Notes: generated by a model not told the origin, from the sequence alone. Positions 8,867 through 17,609 are shown, numbered from the stretch's first letter. The stretch is DNA of 64,000 nucleotides from a bacterium (GCA_015485355.1 WFTQ01000016.1:1-64000), one strand, 5' to 3'. Numbers and translations are program-made.

Positions 8867-10744
8867 GTGCTGGCAACCCGACACACACCACCCGTTGTTC
8901 CGGTGGACCGAACACGCTTTCATTATCCAGAGCCGGATTACTCCCGGCCCGTTTTCGAGGTTCCCTGGTATTTCAAAGAGCGCATTCTGGACAAATTGAT
9001 CTTCCTGTACGGGGTTGATAATGCCTGGCAGGCGTATCTGGAAATCGAACGCCTGATGAAGGTGTATTATGCGCACAAGAGCCCCGAAATGCTGGAATGG
9101 GAAAAGCATTTTAATCCGGCCGATCGCTTTACGGAACGGGATGTTATTCTGATCACTTACGGTGATCTGATCCAAAACCACGATCAACCACCTTTAGAAA
9201 CCCTTTCGGAATTCTGTAAAAAATATTTACGGGGGGTGATTAGTACCTTACACCTTTTACCGTTTTTTCCCTATTCCTCCGATCGCGGGTTTGCGGTGGT
9301 CGATTTTGAACAAGTGAATCCGAATCTGGGTAGCTGGGAAGACATCCTGCAATTAAAAACCGATTTTAAGTTGATGTTCGATGGGGTGTTCAATCATGTT
9401 TCCTCAAAAAGCCGCTGGTTTCAGGAATTTCTGAATCAGAATCCCGAGTACAACGATTTCTTTATTGTATTTTCCACCCGCAGTACCATTTCCGAAGACC
9501 ATTTACGATTGATTGTGCGGCCCCGTACCACGGACTTGTTGACGGCTTTCAAGACGTTGAATGGCGAGCGCTGGGTTTGGACGACCTTCAGTCCGGATCA
9601 GGTCGATTTGAACTATAAAAATCCCCGGGTGCTGCAAAAAATGATCGAAATTTTGCTCTACTACATCCGCCGGGGGGCCGATATCATTCGGCTGGATGCG
9701 GTAACCTACTTATGGAGCGAGCTGGGCACCGAATGTGTGCATTTGCAACAAACCCATACGATTATCAAGCTGTTTCGGGATATTCTGGATGCGGTGGCGC
9801 CTCATGTGGGTCTGATTACCGAAACCAATGTGCCTCACGAGGAAAATATCCAGTATTTCGGAAATGGTCAGGATGAAGCCCAAATGGTGTATAATTTTGC
9901 CCTTCCTCCTCTGGTTCTATACACCTTTCAAACCGGCAATTCCGCACCTTTGACACGATGGGCTGCCAGCTTACCCAAATATTCGGATACCACAACCTTT
10001 CTGAATTTTCTGGATAGCCACGATGGTATTGGTGTGGTGGCGGTGCGTAATATCCTGAGTCCGGAAGAGATCGATTTAATGGCCTTGCGGGTTCTGGAAC
10101 ATGGGGGATTCATCTCCTACAAAAGCAATGGCGATGGTACCGTCAGTCCTTATGAGCTGAATATCACCTGGTACAGCGCCATTAATCGGGAAGATGCCGA
10201 TGAACCCATGGAAATGCAGGTGAAACGCTATCTGGCTTCTCGTTCCATTGCCCTGGTGCTCCAGGGAGTACCGGGAGTGTATTTGCATGGATTGCTGGGT
10301 TCGAAAAACGATGCCGAGGCCGTGCTCACGGAACGGCAGACGCGTAGCATTAACCGAAAAACCATCGATCGGGATAGCCTGTACGAGGCTTTGGAAAATC
10401 CGGAAACAACGACGTATCAAGTTACTCATCGTTTTGTGGAAATGATTCGTAAACGTATTGGAGAAAAGGCTTTTCATCCTAATGCTCCTCAAAAGGTGTT
10501 GGATGTATCCTCGTGCTTTTTTACCCTCCTGCGATCCTCCCTCGATGGGGAGGAACACATCCTGGCCATCACCAACGTGACCCACCGTACTCAGCGATTT
10601 TCGTTTCCCATCCAGGCCCTGGAGCTTCCCGTGTACGAATGGATAAACCTCCTAAACCGGGAAAGAATTGCTGTCGATGATGGATGGATTCAATTGGATG
10701 TGGAACCTTATGGAATATACTGGTTGAAGGGAATCGTACCCTAA
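8867..10744 (+). CDS. GH13_18-type sugar phosphorylase (sucrose / glucosylglycerate phosphorylase family)
   Basis: The 625-residue protein carries the GH13 subfamily 18 signature set: HLLPFFPYSSDRGFAVVDF, DGVFNHVSSKSRWF, IIRLDAVTYLW, LITETNVPHEENIQYFG and FLDSHDGIG. The predicted nucleophile is Asp277, the acid/base Glu319 and the transition-state stabiliser Asp386. Family members phosphorolyse sucrose, glucosylglycerate or glucosylglycerol to glucose 1-phosphate. The N-terminal extension (about 100 residues before the barrel) fits glucosylglycerate-type enzymes better than short sucrose phosphorylases, but the substrate is not settled by sequence reading. The start is GTG 8867 with only a weak ribosome site. 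The stop overlaps the next start (TAATG), so it is coupled to a diguanylate cyclase. Confidence 0.85.
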   Translation: MLATRHTPPVVPVDRTRFHYPEPDYSRPVFEVPWYFKERILDKLIFLYGVDNAWQAYLEIERLMKVYYAHKSPEMLEWEKHFNPADRFTERDVILITYGDLIQNHDQPPLETLSEFCKKYLRGVISTLHLLPFFPYSSDRGFAVVDFEQVNPNLGSWEDILQLKTDFKLMFDGVFNHVSSKSRWFQEFLNQNPEYNDFFIVFSTRSTISEDHLRLIVRPRTTDLLTAFKTLNGERWVWTTFSPDQVDLNYKNPRVLQKMIEILLYYIRRGADIIRLDAVTYLWSELGTECVHLQQTHTIIKLFRDILDAVAPHVGLITETNVPHEENIQYFGNGQDEAQMVYNFALPPLVLYTFQTGNSAPLTRWAASLPKYSDTTTFLNFLDSHDGIGVVAVRNILSPEEIDLMALRVLEHGGFISYKSNGDGTVSPYELNITWYSAINREDADEPMEMQVKRYLASRSIALVLQGVPGVYLHGLLGSKNDAEAVLTERQTRSINRKTIDRDSLYEALENPETTTYQVTHRFVEMIRKRIGEKAFHPNAPQKVLDVSSCFFTLLRSSLDGEEHILAITNVTHRTQRFSFPIQALELPVYEWINLLNRERIAVDDGWIQLDVEPYGIYWLKGIVP

Positions 10745-11799
10745 TGAATTCATCGCCTAAAAATCAAGCTCCGTCCCATGCCTCTTTCAACACCAAGGTC
10801 ATCAAACAGATGCGCATTTTAATTGTGGATGATGCCCGGGACAACCGTGTGATGCTGCGGGCCGTTTTGCGGAAGGAGGGCTACCGCAATGTGGACATCG
10901 CGGGATCGGCGGCGGAGGCCTACAGGCGATTAGGACTGGAAGGCAGTCCGGGACAACCGAAGGCGGATTACGATTTAATTTTGCTGGATATTATGATGCC
11001 GGAAGAAAATGGCATCGATGCCTGCCGTAAGATAAAATCCCATGAATCCACACGCGACATTCCTATTGTTATGGTTTCTGCCCAGACCGACGTGATGTGG
11101 TTGAGCCTTGCGTTTGAATCCGGAGCGATTGATTACCTCACCAAACCGGTGAATCGCATGGAGATGTTGGCCCGTGTCGGTGCCGTGCTGCGTTTGAAAT
11201 ATGAGATGGATATGCGCAAGGCCCGAGAGGAAGAACTGTTGCGGGTAAAGGCGGAATTGGAAGAGGCGAATATGGAACTGGCGCGGCTGTCGATTCTGGA
11301 TGGATTGACGGGTATACCCAACCGCCGTCGCTTTGACGAGTTTCTGGAAATGGAATGCCGGCGGGCCCGCCGAAACAACTTGCCTCTCTCGCTGATTCTG
11401 ATCGATGTCGATCATTTCAAGCTGTACAATGATTTTTACGGGCACCTGAAAGGGGACGAATGCTTGCAACGGATGGCGCGGGCCTTGTCCGAAGTCGTAC
11501 ATCGGCCGGGAGACCTCGTGGCTCGCTACGGGGGAGAAGAATTTGCAGCCATTTTGTCCGAAACCGACGCTGAAGGAGCGATGACCATTGCGGGTAAATT
11601 TCAGGAAACCGTTGACGGCTTGGGGCTCCCGCACGAACAATCCCGGGTGGCTTCTGTGGTTACGGTGAGTCAGGGCATAACCACCTGCACCCGGCCCGAG
11701 GCCATGAAACCCGCCACATTGATTCAATATGCGGATCGGGCCTTGTACCAGGCCAAACAGAATGGTCGAAATCAGTTCCAGTTTCTTCCTTGCCCCTGA
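10744..11799 (+). CDS. Response regulator receiver-GGDEF diguanylate cyclase
   Basis: The start is taken at ATG 10744, overlapping the previous stop by one base, rather than the track's 10684. The receiver domain (about residues 23-145) has DD29-30, phospho-acceptor Asp82 in LLDIMMPEENG and Lys134 in LTKPV. A coiled linker (about 150-180) leads to the GGDEF domain with DVDHFKLYND and active-site RYGGEEF (263-267). The product-inhibition site RPGD (254-257) lies five residues before it. It should therefore make cyclic di-GMP when phosphorylated, with feedback inhibition. No histidine kinase is adjacent; the HPt protein downstream is a possible phosphodonor. Cyclic di-GMP commonly controls exopolysaccharide export, which may link it to the locus 13 kb away. 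Confidence 0.95.
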   Translation: MNSSPKNQAPSHASFNTKVIKQMRILIVDDARDNRVMLRAVLRKEGYRNVDIAGSAAEAYRRLGLEGSPGQPKADYDLILLDIMMPEENGIDACRKIKSHESTRDIPIVMVSAQTDVMWLSLAFESGAIDYLTKPVNRMEMLARVGAVLRLKYEMDMRKAREEELLRVKAELEEANMELARLSILDGLTGIPNRRRFDEFLEMECRRARRNNLPLSLILIDVDHFKLYNDFYGHLKGDECLQRMARALSEVVHRPGDLVARYGGEEFAAILSETDAEGAMTIAGKFQETVDGLGLPHEQSRVASVVTVSQGITTCTRPEAMKPATLIQYADRALYQAKQNGRNQFQFLPCP

Positions 11800-11897
11800 A
11801 CATGCGTCCAGGGTTTTTCCCTCAAGAATGCCTACGAACCTCCGATATTAGATTAAAATAAATGGTGGGGCAAAAACGTATCCAAGAGGAGGTAACG

Positions 11898-12251
11898 TTG
11901 ACGAATCCACAGGTTATCGATCGCGAAGAGTTAATGAACCGCCTGGACGGAGACATGGAGTTGCTGGAGGAGCTTTTTGAACTTTTTGTGGAGGACTACC
12001 CGCAGTTCTTGGCAGACATTGAAACGGCTATTCTTCATCGGGATGGGCAAAAATTGAAACAGGCCGCCCATACCTTAAAAGGGGCGGTGGGAAACTTTGC
12101 CGCGAAAAAGGCCTTCGATCTGGCATTCCGGCTGGAAATGATGGGCCAGGAGGGGGATTTTCAGGATGCCGAACCGGTTTTTCGGGATTTAAATCGGGCG
12201 GTTGAAGAGATCAAGGAAGCGCTGGCAGCGTTGAAACGGGAACCGGTGTAA
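11898..12251 (+). CDS. HPt (histidine phosphotransfer) domain protein
   Basis: The single-domain, roughly 117-residue helical protein has the HPt core AAHTLKGAVGN; His58 is the predicted phosphorylated residue. The track starts at 11862, but AGGAGG lies five bases before an in-frame TTG at 11898, so I choose that start. In phosphorelays such proteins shuttle phosphate between hybrid kinases and receivers. It lies about 100 bp after the receiver-GGDEF gene, its likely partner. A terminator downstream ends this unit before the aromatic operon. Confidence 0.9.
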   Translation: MTNPQVIDREELMNRLDGDMELLEELFELFVEDYPQFLADIETAILHRDGQKLKQAAHTLKGAVGNFAAKKAFDLAFRLEMMGQEGDFQDAEPVFRDLNRAVEEIKEALAALKREPV

Positions 12252-12326
12252 CGGAAAGAATCGGTGATGCCGGCCTTTCAAAAGGGTTAAAAGAATCCCT
12301 TTGTTGAGGCAATTCTTCGATGTTCC

Positions 12327-12355
12327 AACCCGACCGCATCCAGGGTCGGGTTTTT
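12327..12355 (+). terminator. Rho-independent terminator after HPt gene
   Basis: AACCCGACC pairs perfectly with GGTCGGGTT across an 8-base loop, with a TTTTT run at the end of the stem. It isolates the signalling unit from the aromatic operon. Confidence 0.9.
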
Positions 12356-12429
12356 GTGTGTCCACTAAAAGCCCCTGCACCAATCGTCATCCCAGTGGCC
12401 CCTGACAATTTTTTTCTGAATCAAAATAT

Positions 12430-12457
12430 TTGAAATTTGTCACAAAATTATTATATT
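12430..12457 (+). promoter_or_regulatory. Candidate promoter of the aromatic operon
   Basis: TTGAAA and TATATT are 16 bp apart in an AT-rich stretch between the HPt terminator and the attenuator. Transcription would begin near 12464, giving a leader of about 35 bases before the leader-peptide start. The position fits the attenuator model; the box assignment is by eye. Confidence 0.55.
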
Positions 12458-12499
12458 TATAGGTCAAATTTGAATGTAAAAGGGGTACAAGAGATCGTG

Positions 12500-12565
12500 A
12501 TGGCATCTACTGAGAGGCTCGTGCGTCTTTTTAATTTTTATTTTGGTTATTATTGGACTTGGTAG
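12500..12565 (+). CDS. Aromatic-rich leader peptide of the DAHP synthase operon attenuator
   Basis: This 21-codon ORF is too short for the ORF track. It starts at ATG 12500 (a GTG directly before it is in frame) and ends at TAG 12563. The C-terminal half reads RLFNFYFGYYWTW: 3 Phe, 3 Tyr and 2 Trp in the last 11 codons. The start of the ORF is also one arm of an RNA stem, and a terminator and the DAHP synthase gene follow. This is the arrangement of ribosome-mediated attenuators such as trp, phe and his leaders, but with codons for all three pathway end products. AGGGG lies 14 bases before the ATG (11 before the GTG), so the ribosome site is only moderate. Confidence 0.85.
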   Translation: MASTERLVRLFNFYFGYYWTW

Positions 12566-12630
12566 GTCCCGCCTCTCGGTAGATTGAGTCCATAACATAA
12601 TTTTGAAGCCCCTCTCAATCTACTGAGAGG
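12505..12630 (+). promoter_or_regulatory. Attenuator: competing protector and antiterminator stems
   Basis: Segment 1 (12505-12518) pairs with segment 2 (12571-12584) over 14 bp with one G-U. Segment 2 (12572-12588) also pairs with segment 3 (12614-12630) over 17 bp with one G-U. Segment 3 overlaps both arms of the terminator. Segments 1 and 3 share an identical 13-mer, ATCTACTGAGAGG, so they compete for segment 2. Expected behaviour: a ribosome slowed at the aromatic codons leaves segment 2 free for 2:3 pairing and read-through; a ribosome at the stop codon masks segment 2 and termination follows; without translation, 1:2 forms and termination follows. Confidence 0.85.
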
Positions 12631-12642
12631 GGCTTTTCGTTT
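12606..12642 (+). terminator. Attenuator terminator hairpin upstream of DAHP synthase
   Basis: AAGCCCCTCTCA (12606-12617) pairs perfectly over 12 bp with TGAGAGGGGCTT (12624-12635) around the loop ATCTAC, followed by TTTTCGTTT. It ends 24 bp before the DAHP synthase start and cannot coexist with the 17-bp antiterminator stem. Confidence 0.92.
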
Positions 12643-12665
12643 ATAGATAAATTTGGAGGAGAGCC

Positions 12666-13697
12666 ATGGTTATTGTGATGAATCAGCACGCGTCCGAAGA
12701 CGAGATCATGAATGTGATCGAATTTGTTGAAGCATTGGGCGCACGCACCCATTTATCCCGGGGGCAGGAAAAAATAGTTATCGGGGTCATCGGGGATAAG
12801 CGAAATATCCAAAAGGAGCAGATCAAAGTGCTTCCGGGGGTGGAGGATGTTGTTAGTATTCTCAAACCCTACAAGTTGGTGAGTCGGGAGTTTAAGGAGC
12901 AGGATACCGTAATTCGACTGAATGGAGTGGAAATTGGTGGCGGGCAACCGGTGGTGATTGCGGGTCCTTGTTCCGTGGAGAGCGAGGAACAGATCATCCA
13001 GACCGCCCGTTTGGTGAAAGCCCATGGGGCGCAGCTGTTAAGAGGGGGGGCGTTTAAGCCCCGGACCAGTCCTTACAGTTTTCAGGGCCTGGGAGAGGAT
13101 GGATTGAAATTATTGAAAAAAGCCAAAGATGAAACCGGTTTGTACATCGTTACCGAAGTACTGGATGCGATGGATGTTTCCCTGGTGGCCCAATACGCCG
13201 ACATTTTGCAAATTGGTGCCCGTAACATGCAGAATTATAAGCTGTTAAAGGCCGTGGGCAAGATGGACAAACCGGTGTTGCTGAAACGCGGCCTGTCCGC
13301 CACCTTGACCGAATTTTTATTAAGTGCCGAATACATACTGTCTGAAGGCAATCCTAACGTGATTTTATGCGAGCGGGGAATCCGAACGTTTGTGGAATAT
13401 TCTCGCAATACCCTGGATTTGAATATCGTACCCATGATCAAGCGGGTTTCTCATTTGCCTATCTTGGTGGATCCCAGTCATGGCACCGGTCGCCGGGAAC
13501 TGGTCCTCCCTCTTAGTCTGGCGGCCGTCGTCTCGGGTGCCGATGGCTTATTGATCGAAGTCCATCCTCAACCAGAACGTTCCTGGTCCGATGCCGACCA
13601 GACCCTTTCGCCGGATCAGTTTGCCGTGTTAATGAAGCGCCTGGACAGCTTGGTAAAGTGGTTGAGAAATGAAGAATCCGTTATATATACGAATTAA
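12666..13697 (+). CDS. aroF: 3-deoxy-7-phosphoheptulonate (DAHP) synthase, type I-beta with N-terminal regulatory domain
   Basis: This enzyme condenses phosphoenolpyruvate and erythrose 4-phosphate, the first step of the shikimate pathway. The first 70 or so residues form a ferredoxin-like regulatory domain ([21 protein letters not shown]), as in the Thermotoga-type enzyme, where it binds Tyr and Phe. The catalytic barrel has [46 protein letters not shown] and [10 protein letters not shown]. The length of 343 residues is normal. GGAGGAG lies four bases before ATG 12666. It is the first structural gene after the attenuator, so end products probably control it by both attenuation and allostery. 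The 3' end overlaps aroB by 29 bp. Confidence 0.96.
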   Translation: MVIVMNQHASEDEIMNVIEFVEALGARTHLSRGQEKIVIGVIGDKRNIQKEQIKVLPGVEDVVSILKPYKLVSREFKEQDTVIRLNGVEIGGGQPVVIAGPCSVESEEQIIQTARLVKAHGAQLLRGGAFKPRTSPYSFQGLGEDGLKLLKKAKDETGLYIVTEVLDAMDVSLVAQYADILQIGARNMQNYKLLKAVGKMDKPVLLKRGLSATLTEFLLSAEYILSEGNPNVILCERGIRTFVEYSRNTLDLNIVPMIKRVSHLPILVDPSHGTGRRELVLPLSLAAVVSGADGLLIEVHPQPERSWSDADQTLSPDQFAVLMKRLDSLVKWLRNEESVIYTN

Positions 13698-14754
13698 ATC
13701 GCAGGAACGACACATCCCGGTGTATGTCGGGAAAGGGCTGGAAAAACAACTGGTTCACTGGCTGAATGAAATCTATCCGCAGCATGCGGTGTTCGCCATC
13801 ATGGACGATCATGTCTATTCCATATATGCCCAGCGCGTACGGGATCATCTGTTGGCCCACCCAGGATTTAAAAAAATCCTGAAATTCCCCGCAGGGGAGT
13901 TTAGCAAGAATCGGCGTACCAAGTCCGTACTGGAGGATCAGCTGTTGTCTGCCCGGGCGGGAAGGGATACGGTATTGCTGGCCATGGGTGGGGGAGTGAC
14001 CGGCGATCTGGCCGGATTTGTAGCCGCCACCCTACACCGTGGAATTCCACTGATCCACGTCCCAACCAGCCTTCTGGCCCAGGTGGATAGCTCCATTGGT
14101 GGAAAGGTGGGCATCAATCACCAGCAGGGCAAAAATTTGATAGGAGCCTTTTATCAACCCGCGGCCGTGTTCTCGGACATCCGATATTTGCGTACCCTTC
14201 CCCGGGATGAATTTATCAACGGCCTGGCGGAAGTGATTAAATATGCTGTGATTTTGGAACCGAGTTTGATCGATTTCCTGGAAAACCATCGGGAACGGAT
14301 TCTGGCCCGAGAAGAAGATACCCTGCTGGAGATCGTCTCCCTTTGTGTGTCTCTGAAGATCCGCGTTGTGGAAAAGGATGAAAAAGAGGCGGGCTATCGT
14401 AGCATTCTGAATTTCGGGCATACCGTGGGACATGCCATAGAGAAGTTAACCGATTATCGCACCAAGCATGGGATGGCTGTTGCCACCGGAATGCGGGTGG
14501 CGTTGAAATTGTCGCACCAATTATTGGGCTATCCCTTCAGTCAGGTGCAGCGCATCTGCCGGCTTCTGGACGGCTTTGAACTCCGGGAGATTCAGGTGCA
14601 TTCCTTACAGTTTCATGAGCTCTGGAACGCAATTTTATCGGATAAAAAAGCCAGGCAACAAACCCCCCGCTTCACCTTGATGCGTTCTCTGAAAGAACCC
14701 GCATTGTTTTACCCCGTAAAACAGGAGGAATTAAAATATGCCGTCGGAGGGTAA
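13669..14754 (+). CDS. aroB: 3-dehydroquinate synthase
   Basis: This NAD- and metal-dependent enzyme converts DAHP to 3-dehydroquinate. Family motifs are present: [51 protein letters not shown], and the metal-ligand region [11 protein letters not shown] with a further [10 protein letters not shown]. At 361 residues the length is typical. The gene begins inside the DAHP synthase coding sequence (29-bp overlap) and its end overlaps the next gene by 17 bp, which implies tight co-translation. Confidence 0.97.
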   Translation: MKNPLYIRIKSQERHIPVYVGKGLEKQLVHWLNEIYPQHAVFAIMDDHVYSIYAQRVRDHLLAHPGFKKILKFPAGEFSKNRRTKSVLEDQLLSARAGRDTVLLAMGGGVTGDLAGFVAATLHRGIPLIHVPTSLLAQVDSSIGGKVGINHQQGKNLIGAFYQPAAVFSDIRYLRTLPRDEFINGLAEVIKYAVILEPSLIDFLENHRERILAREEDTLLEIVSLCVSLKIRVVEKDEKEAGYRSILNFGHTVGHAIEKLTDYRTKHGMAVATGMRVALKLSHQLLGYPFSQVQRICRLLDGFELREIQVHSLQFHELWNAILSDKKARQQTPRFTLMRSLKEPALFYPVKQEELKYAVGG

Positions 14755-16234
14755 TCCCTTGTGCCTGAGTCTTCTGCCGACTCGTATCGAGGATCTGGAG
14801 GAGTGGGCTCCCCAAAGCCGGGATGCCGATATGGTGGAGTTAAGACTGGACCGGTTTCCCAATCCCGATTTGAACCGTTTACGGCGTTTGTTTCCCCAAC
14901 CTTTGATTTATACCTGCCGGCTGGTTTCTGAGGGGGGAGGATGGCACGATGCCTCCGAGAAACGTGTCCCCTTATTTCAGGCCGCCATTGATGCAGGATT
15001 CGAATTCATTGATGTGGAATTCGACAGCGTAACCCGCATCCTTCCCCAATTGTCCTTTTCCGGAAAAACGCGACTGATTCTGTCGCACCACACGCAAGAG
15101 GTGGGGTATGCTGCCTTGAACGTTAAACTCCGGCAAATGCTGGAAGTCCCCGCCGAAGTTTACAAACTGATTTACCAGGCCTATCACCTCAACGATAATC
15201 TGATTACTTTAGAACTTATCGATTCCGCCCGGAAAAAAGGTGTGCGTTATCTGATACATGCCATGGGGGAGGAGGGGCGGCTTTCGCGGATTCTGGGGGC
15301 CCTGAAGGGCAATGCCTGGACGTATGTGGCGTTTCGTCCCACAAAGGAAACCGCCAGTGGACAATTAACCTTTCAAAGCGCGCGGTATCATTACTTTTTA
15401 ACCGATAAAACCTCCCCTGCCCGATTGATCGGGTTGGTGGGTTACCCCATTCGGCAAAGCAAGGGCTATCGGTTGCATAATTTACTGTTTCAGCAAAAAC
15501 TCCCGCCGAAGCTGCGAAGAACGTTCCTTTATGTCAATTTTCCGGTAAAAGAGTGGCCGGCGTTCTGGCAGGCCTGGAAGGAACAAGTATATGGATTGAG
15601 CATCACCCTTCCCCACAAAGAGGCGGTCGTGGCCTATCTGGACGAAAAATCTCCAGGGGTACGAATATCCGGTGTTTGCAATACCATGGTCCGTTCCCGG
15701 AACGGATGGAAGGGGCATAATACCGATTTGTTTGCCATCGAGAATTTGTTGAAACCCTACAAACCGCTGCTGAAAGAGGGAGCGGTGATTATCGGCACCG
15801 GAGCCACGGCTCGCAGTGCCATTGCCGCACTGAAGCGCTTAGAAGTATATCCCATTGTGGTAACGGGTAGAAACCTGGAGCGGGGTCAGTGGTTGGCCCG
15901 ATGGTTCGGCATTAACTTTTTAACCTTTTCCGAGGTGCAGGGGATTAGCGCTTCGGTCATTATCCAGACCACACCGGTGGGAATGTTCCCGGAGGTGGAT
16001 CAGGTACCGCCGGGCGTTGAATTATTAAAAAAAGATCGTATTGTGCTGGATGTTATTTACAATCCCCACAAGACCCGGTTTTTACAGATTGCTGAAGAGC
16101 GTGGATGTCGGATCCTCTCCGGTGTGGATATGTTCCTTCTCCAGGCTGCCCGTCAATTCAAATTGTTTACCGGGGAAAGCGTTTCGGTTTCGGAAGTGAA
16201 AGAGGCCTGGGAAAAAATTTCGCTTTTTAATTAA
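14738..16234 (+). CDS. aroDE: Bifunctional 3-dehydroquinate dehydratase (type I) / shikimate dehydrogenase
   Basis: The 498-residue fusion catalyses steps three and four of the shikimate pathway. Residues of about 1-220 are a type I dehydroquinase: MVELRLDRF, YTCRLVSEGG, LSHHTQ with the catalytic His, VYKLIYQA with the Schiff-base Lys, and AMGEEGRLSRILGAL. Residues of about 228-498 are shikimate dehydrogenase: LVGYPIRQSKGYRLHN, ITLPHKEAV, GVCNTMVRS...GHNTD, the NADP loop GTGATARSAI, and GVDMFLLQAARQF. AGGAGG precedes ATG 14738, which overlaps aroB. The same order is known from plants and Chlamydiae; most bacteria encode separate enzymes. Confidence 0.95.
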   Translation: MPSEGNPLCLSLLPTRIEDLEEWAPQSRDADMVELRLDRFPNPDLNRLRRLFPQPLIYTCRLVSEGGGWHDASEKRVPLFQAAIDAGFEFIDVEFDSVTRILPQLSFSGKTRLILSHHTQEVGYAALNVKLRQMLEVPAEVYKLIYQAYHLNDNLITLELIDSARKKGVRYLIHAMGEEGRLSRILGALKGNAWTYVAFRPTKETASGQLTFQSARYHYFLTDKTSPARLIGLVGYPIRQSKGYRLHNLLFQQKLPPKLRRTFLYVNFPVKEWPAFWQAWKEQVYGLSITLPHKEAVVAYLDEKSPGVRISGVCNTMVRSRNGWKGHNTDLFAIENLLKPYKPLLKEGAVIIGTGATARSAIAALKRLEVYPIVVTGRNLERGQWLARWFGINFLTFSEVQGISASVIIQTTPVGMFPEVDQVPPGVELLKKDRIVLDVIYNPHKTRFLQIAEERGCRILSGVDMFLLQAARQFKLFTGESVSVSEVKEAWEKISLFN

Positions 16235-16310
16235 GGGCGGATTTCCGATGAAGCATTTTCCGCCCGCCCGATCCTGGTGACCTCCACTATTGAAAGAACG
16301 AGAGGGCGGT

Positions 16311-17609
16311 ATGACGACGATCAACGGTAGATCCATTCCTCCCGGACGCCTGGAAGGTAATATTCGGGTGCCATCTTCCAAAAGCATTACCCATCGTGCG
16401 GCAATTCTGGCGGCCTTGAGTAGGCGGCCGACCCGAATAGCCCATCCCCTCGAGTGCGAAGATACCTTATACACCCTGAAGGCCCTGGAAACGTTGGGAT
16501 ATGAATTTGAGCGCCGGCGGGATGCCTGGGTATTTACCGGAAAATACCAAAGGCCTTCGGCCCCGGTGCATATTTTTGTGGGAAATTCTGGAACCACTGC
16601 ACGTCTGATTACCGCCTTTGCTGCTTTGCAGCCCATAGAATCCACCATCGACGGAACCCCGCGAATGCGCCGGCGACCCATGTCCCCGCTGATCCGGGCT
16701 CTGAAAACGCTGCATATTTCCCTGGACGATACCAACGGGTCATTGCCTCTGCGCATTCGGGGTGGGCGGCCCAAAGGCAACATTGTCGAGGTGGATGCGA
16801 CGACTTCCTCGCAGTATTTATCTGCCCTGATGCTGATCGCCCCCTTTCTTCCCGGAGGATTGACCTTGGTGCCCACCGGCAAGGTGGTCTCTCGAGCCTA
16901 TGTTCGGCTGACCATGGAACTTCTGCATCGAGTGGGCATAGAGGTGTACGAAAATTCTCAGGGGTATCGCATACAGGAAGTCTCCACGCTTAACATGGGT
17001 ACCCTGGATGTAGAAGGAGACGTCTCCAGTGCTTCGTATTTCTTGATTGGTGCGGCCATAAGTGGGGGATGGGTGCAGATTCTCAACGTCGGCACGTCCT
17101 CTATTCAGGGCGACCGGGAAATATTTTCTATTCTGGCGGCGGCGGGTGCACAGGTGGAAGCTGACGGAAACAACGTGCGGGTGGCAGCAAACCCATTGCG
17201 TGCCATCGATTGGGATATGGAAGAATGTCCCGATCTGGTACCCGGGGTGGCCATAATGGCTTTGTTCAGCCGGGGACGGTCCCGGCTCCGGAAGGTGCAG
17301 CACTTGAGGTTCAAAGAATCGGATCGAATTGAGGCAATTATTCAGAATGTCCGCCGTTTGGGTGGCCGGGCTTTGGTGGAGGGCGATGATTTGCTGGTTC
17401 ACAGTGGAGTCCGTAGCGGTGCCTCTATTCATTCGTTTAACGACCACCGAATTGCCATGAGCTTTGCTCTGGCGGGATTACGGCTGCCGGGTGTGGTTAT
17501 TGAACAGCCCGAATGCGTCGCCAAGTCATATCCTGGATTCTGGCAGGATCTCATTCGGTTGCATCGCCCGGTATCGGAAGGGGAGCACCTTCCGAAGGAA
17601 AAGATTTAA
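16311..17609 (+). CDS. aroA: 3-phosphoshikimate 1-carboxyvinyltransferase (EPSP synthase)
   Basis: It transfers enolpyruvate from PEP to shikimate 3-phosphate. Motifs include VPSSKSITHRAAILAAL at the N-terminus, GNSGTTARL, RMRRRPMSPL, DATTSSQYLSAL, RFKESDRI and FNDHRIAMSFALAG. The chosen ATG at 16311 is preceded by GAGAGGG; the track's TTG 16290 lacks a site. This gives 432 residues, a usual size. The aroDE stop is 76 bp upstream, the widest gap inside the early operon, and no terminator was seen there. Confidence 0.97.
   Translation: MTTINGRSIPPGRLEGNIRVPSSKSITHRAAILAALSRRPTRIAHPLECEDTLYTLKALETLGYEFERRRDAWVFTGKYQRPSAPVHIFVGNSGTTARLITAFAALQPIESTIDGTPRMRRRPMSPLIRALKTLHISLDDTNGSLPLRIRGGRPKGNIVEVDATTSSQYLSALMLIAPFLPGGLTLVPTGKVVSRAYVRLTMELLHRVGIEVYENSQGYRIQEVSTLNMGTLDVEGDVSSASYFLIGAAISGGWVQILNVGTSSIQGDREIFSILAAAGAQVEADGNNVRVAANPLRAIDWDMEECPDLVPGVAIMALFSRGRSRLRKVQHLRFKESDRIEAIIQNVRRLGGRALVEGDDLLVHSGVRSGASIHSFNDHRIAMSFALAGLRLPGVVIEQPECVAKSYPGFWQDLIRLHRPVSEGEHLPKEKI

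Noticed and set aside
10975-11727. Minus-strand 250-codon ORF inside the GGDEF gene
   Set aside because: Antisense shadow; the plus frame carries all receiver and GGDEF motifs.
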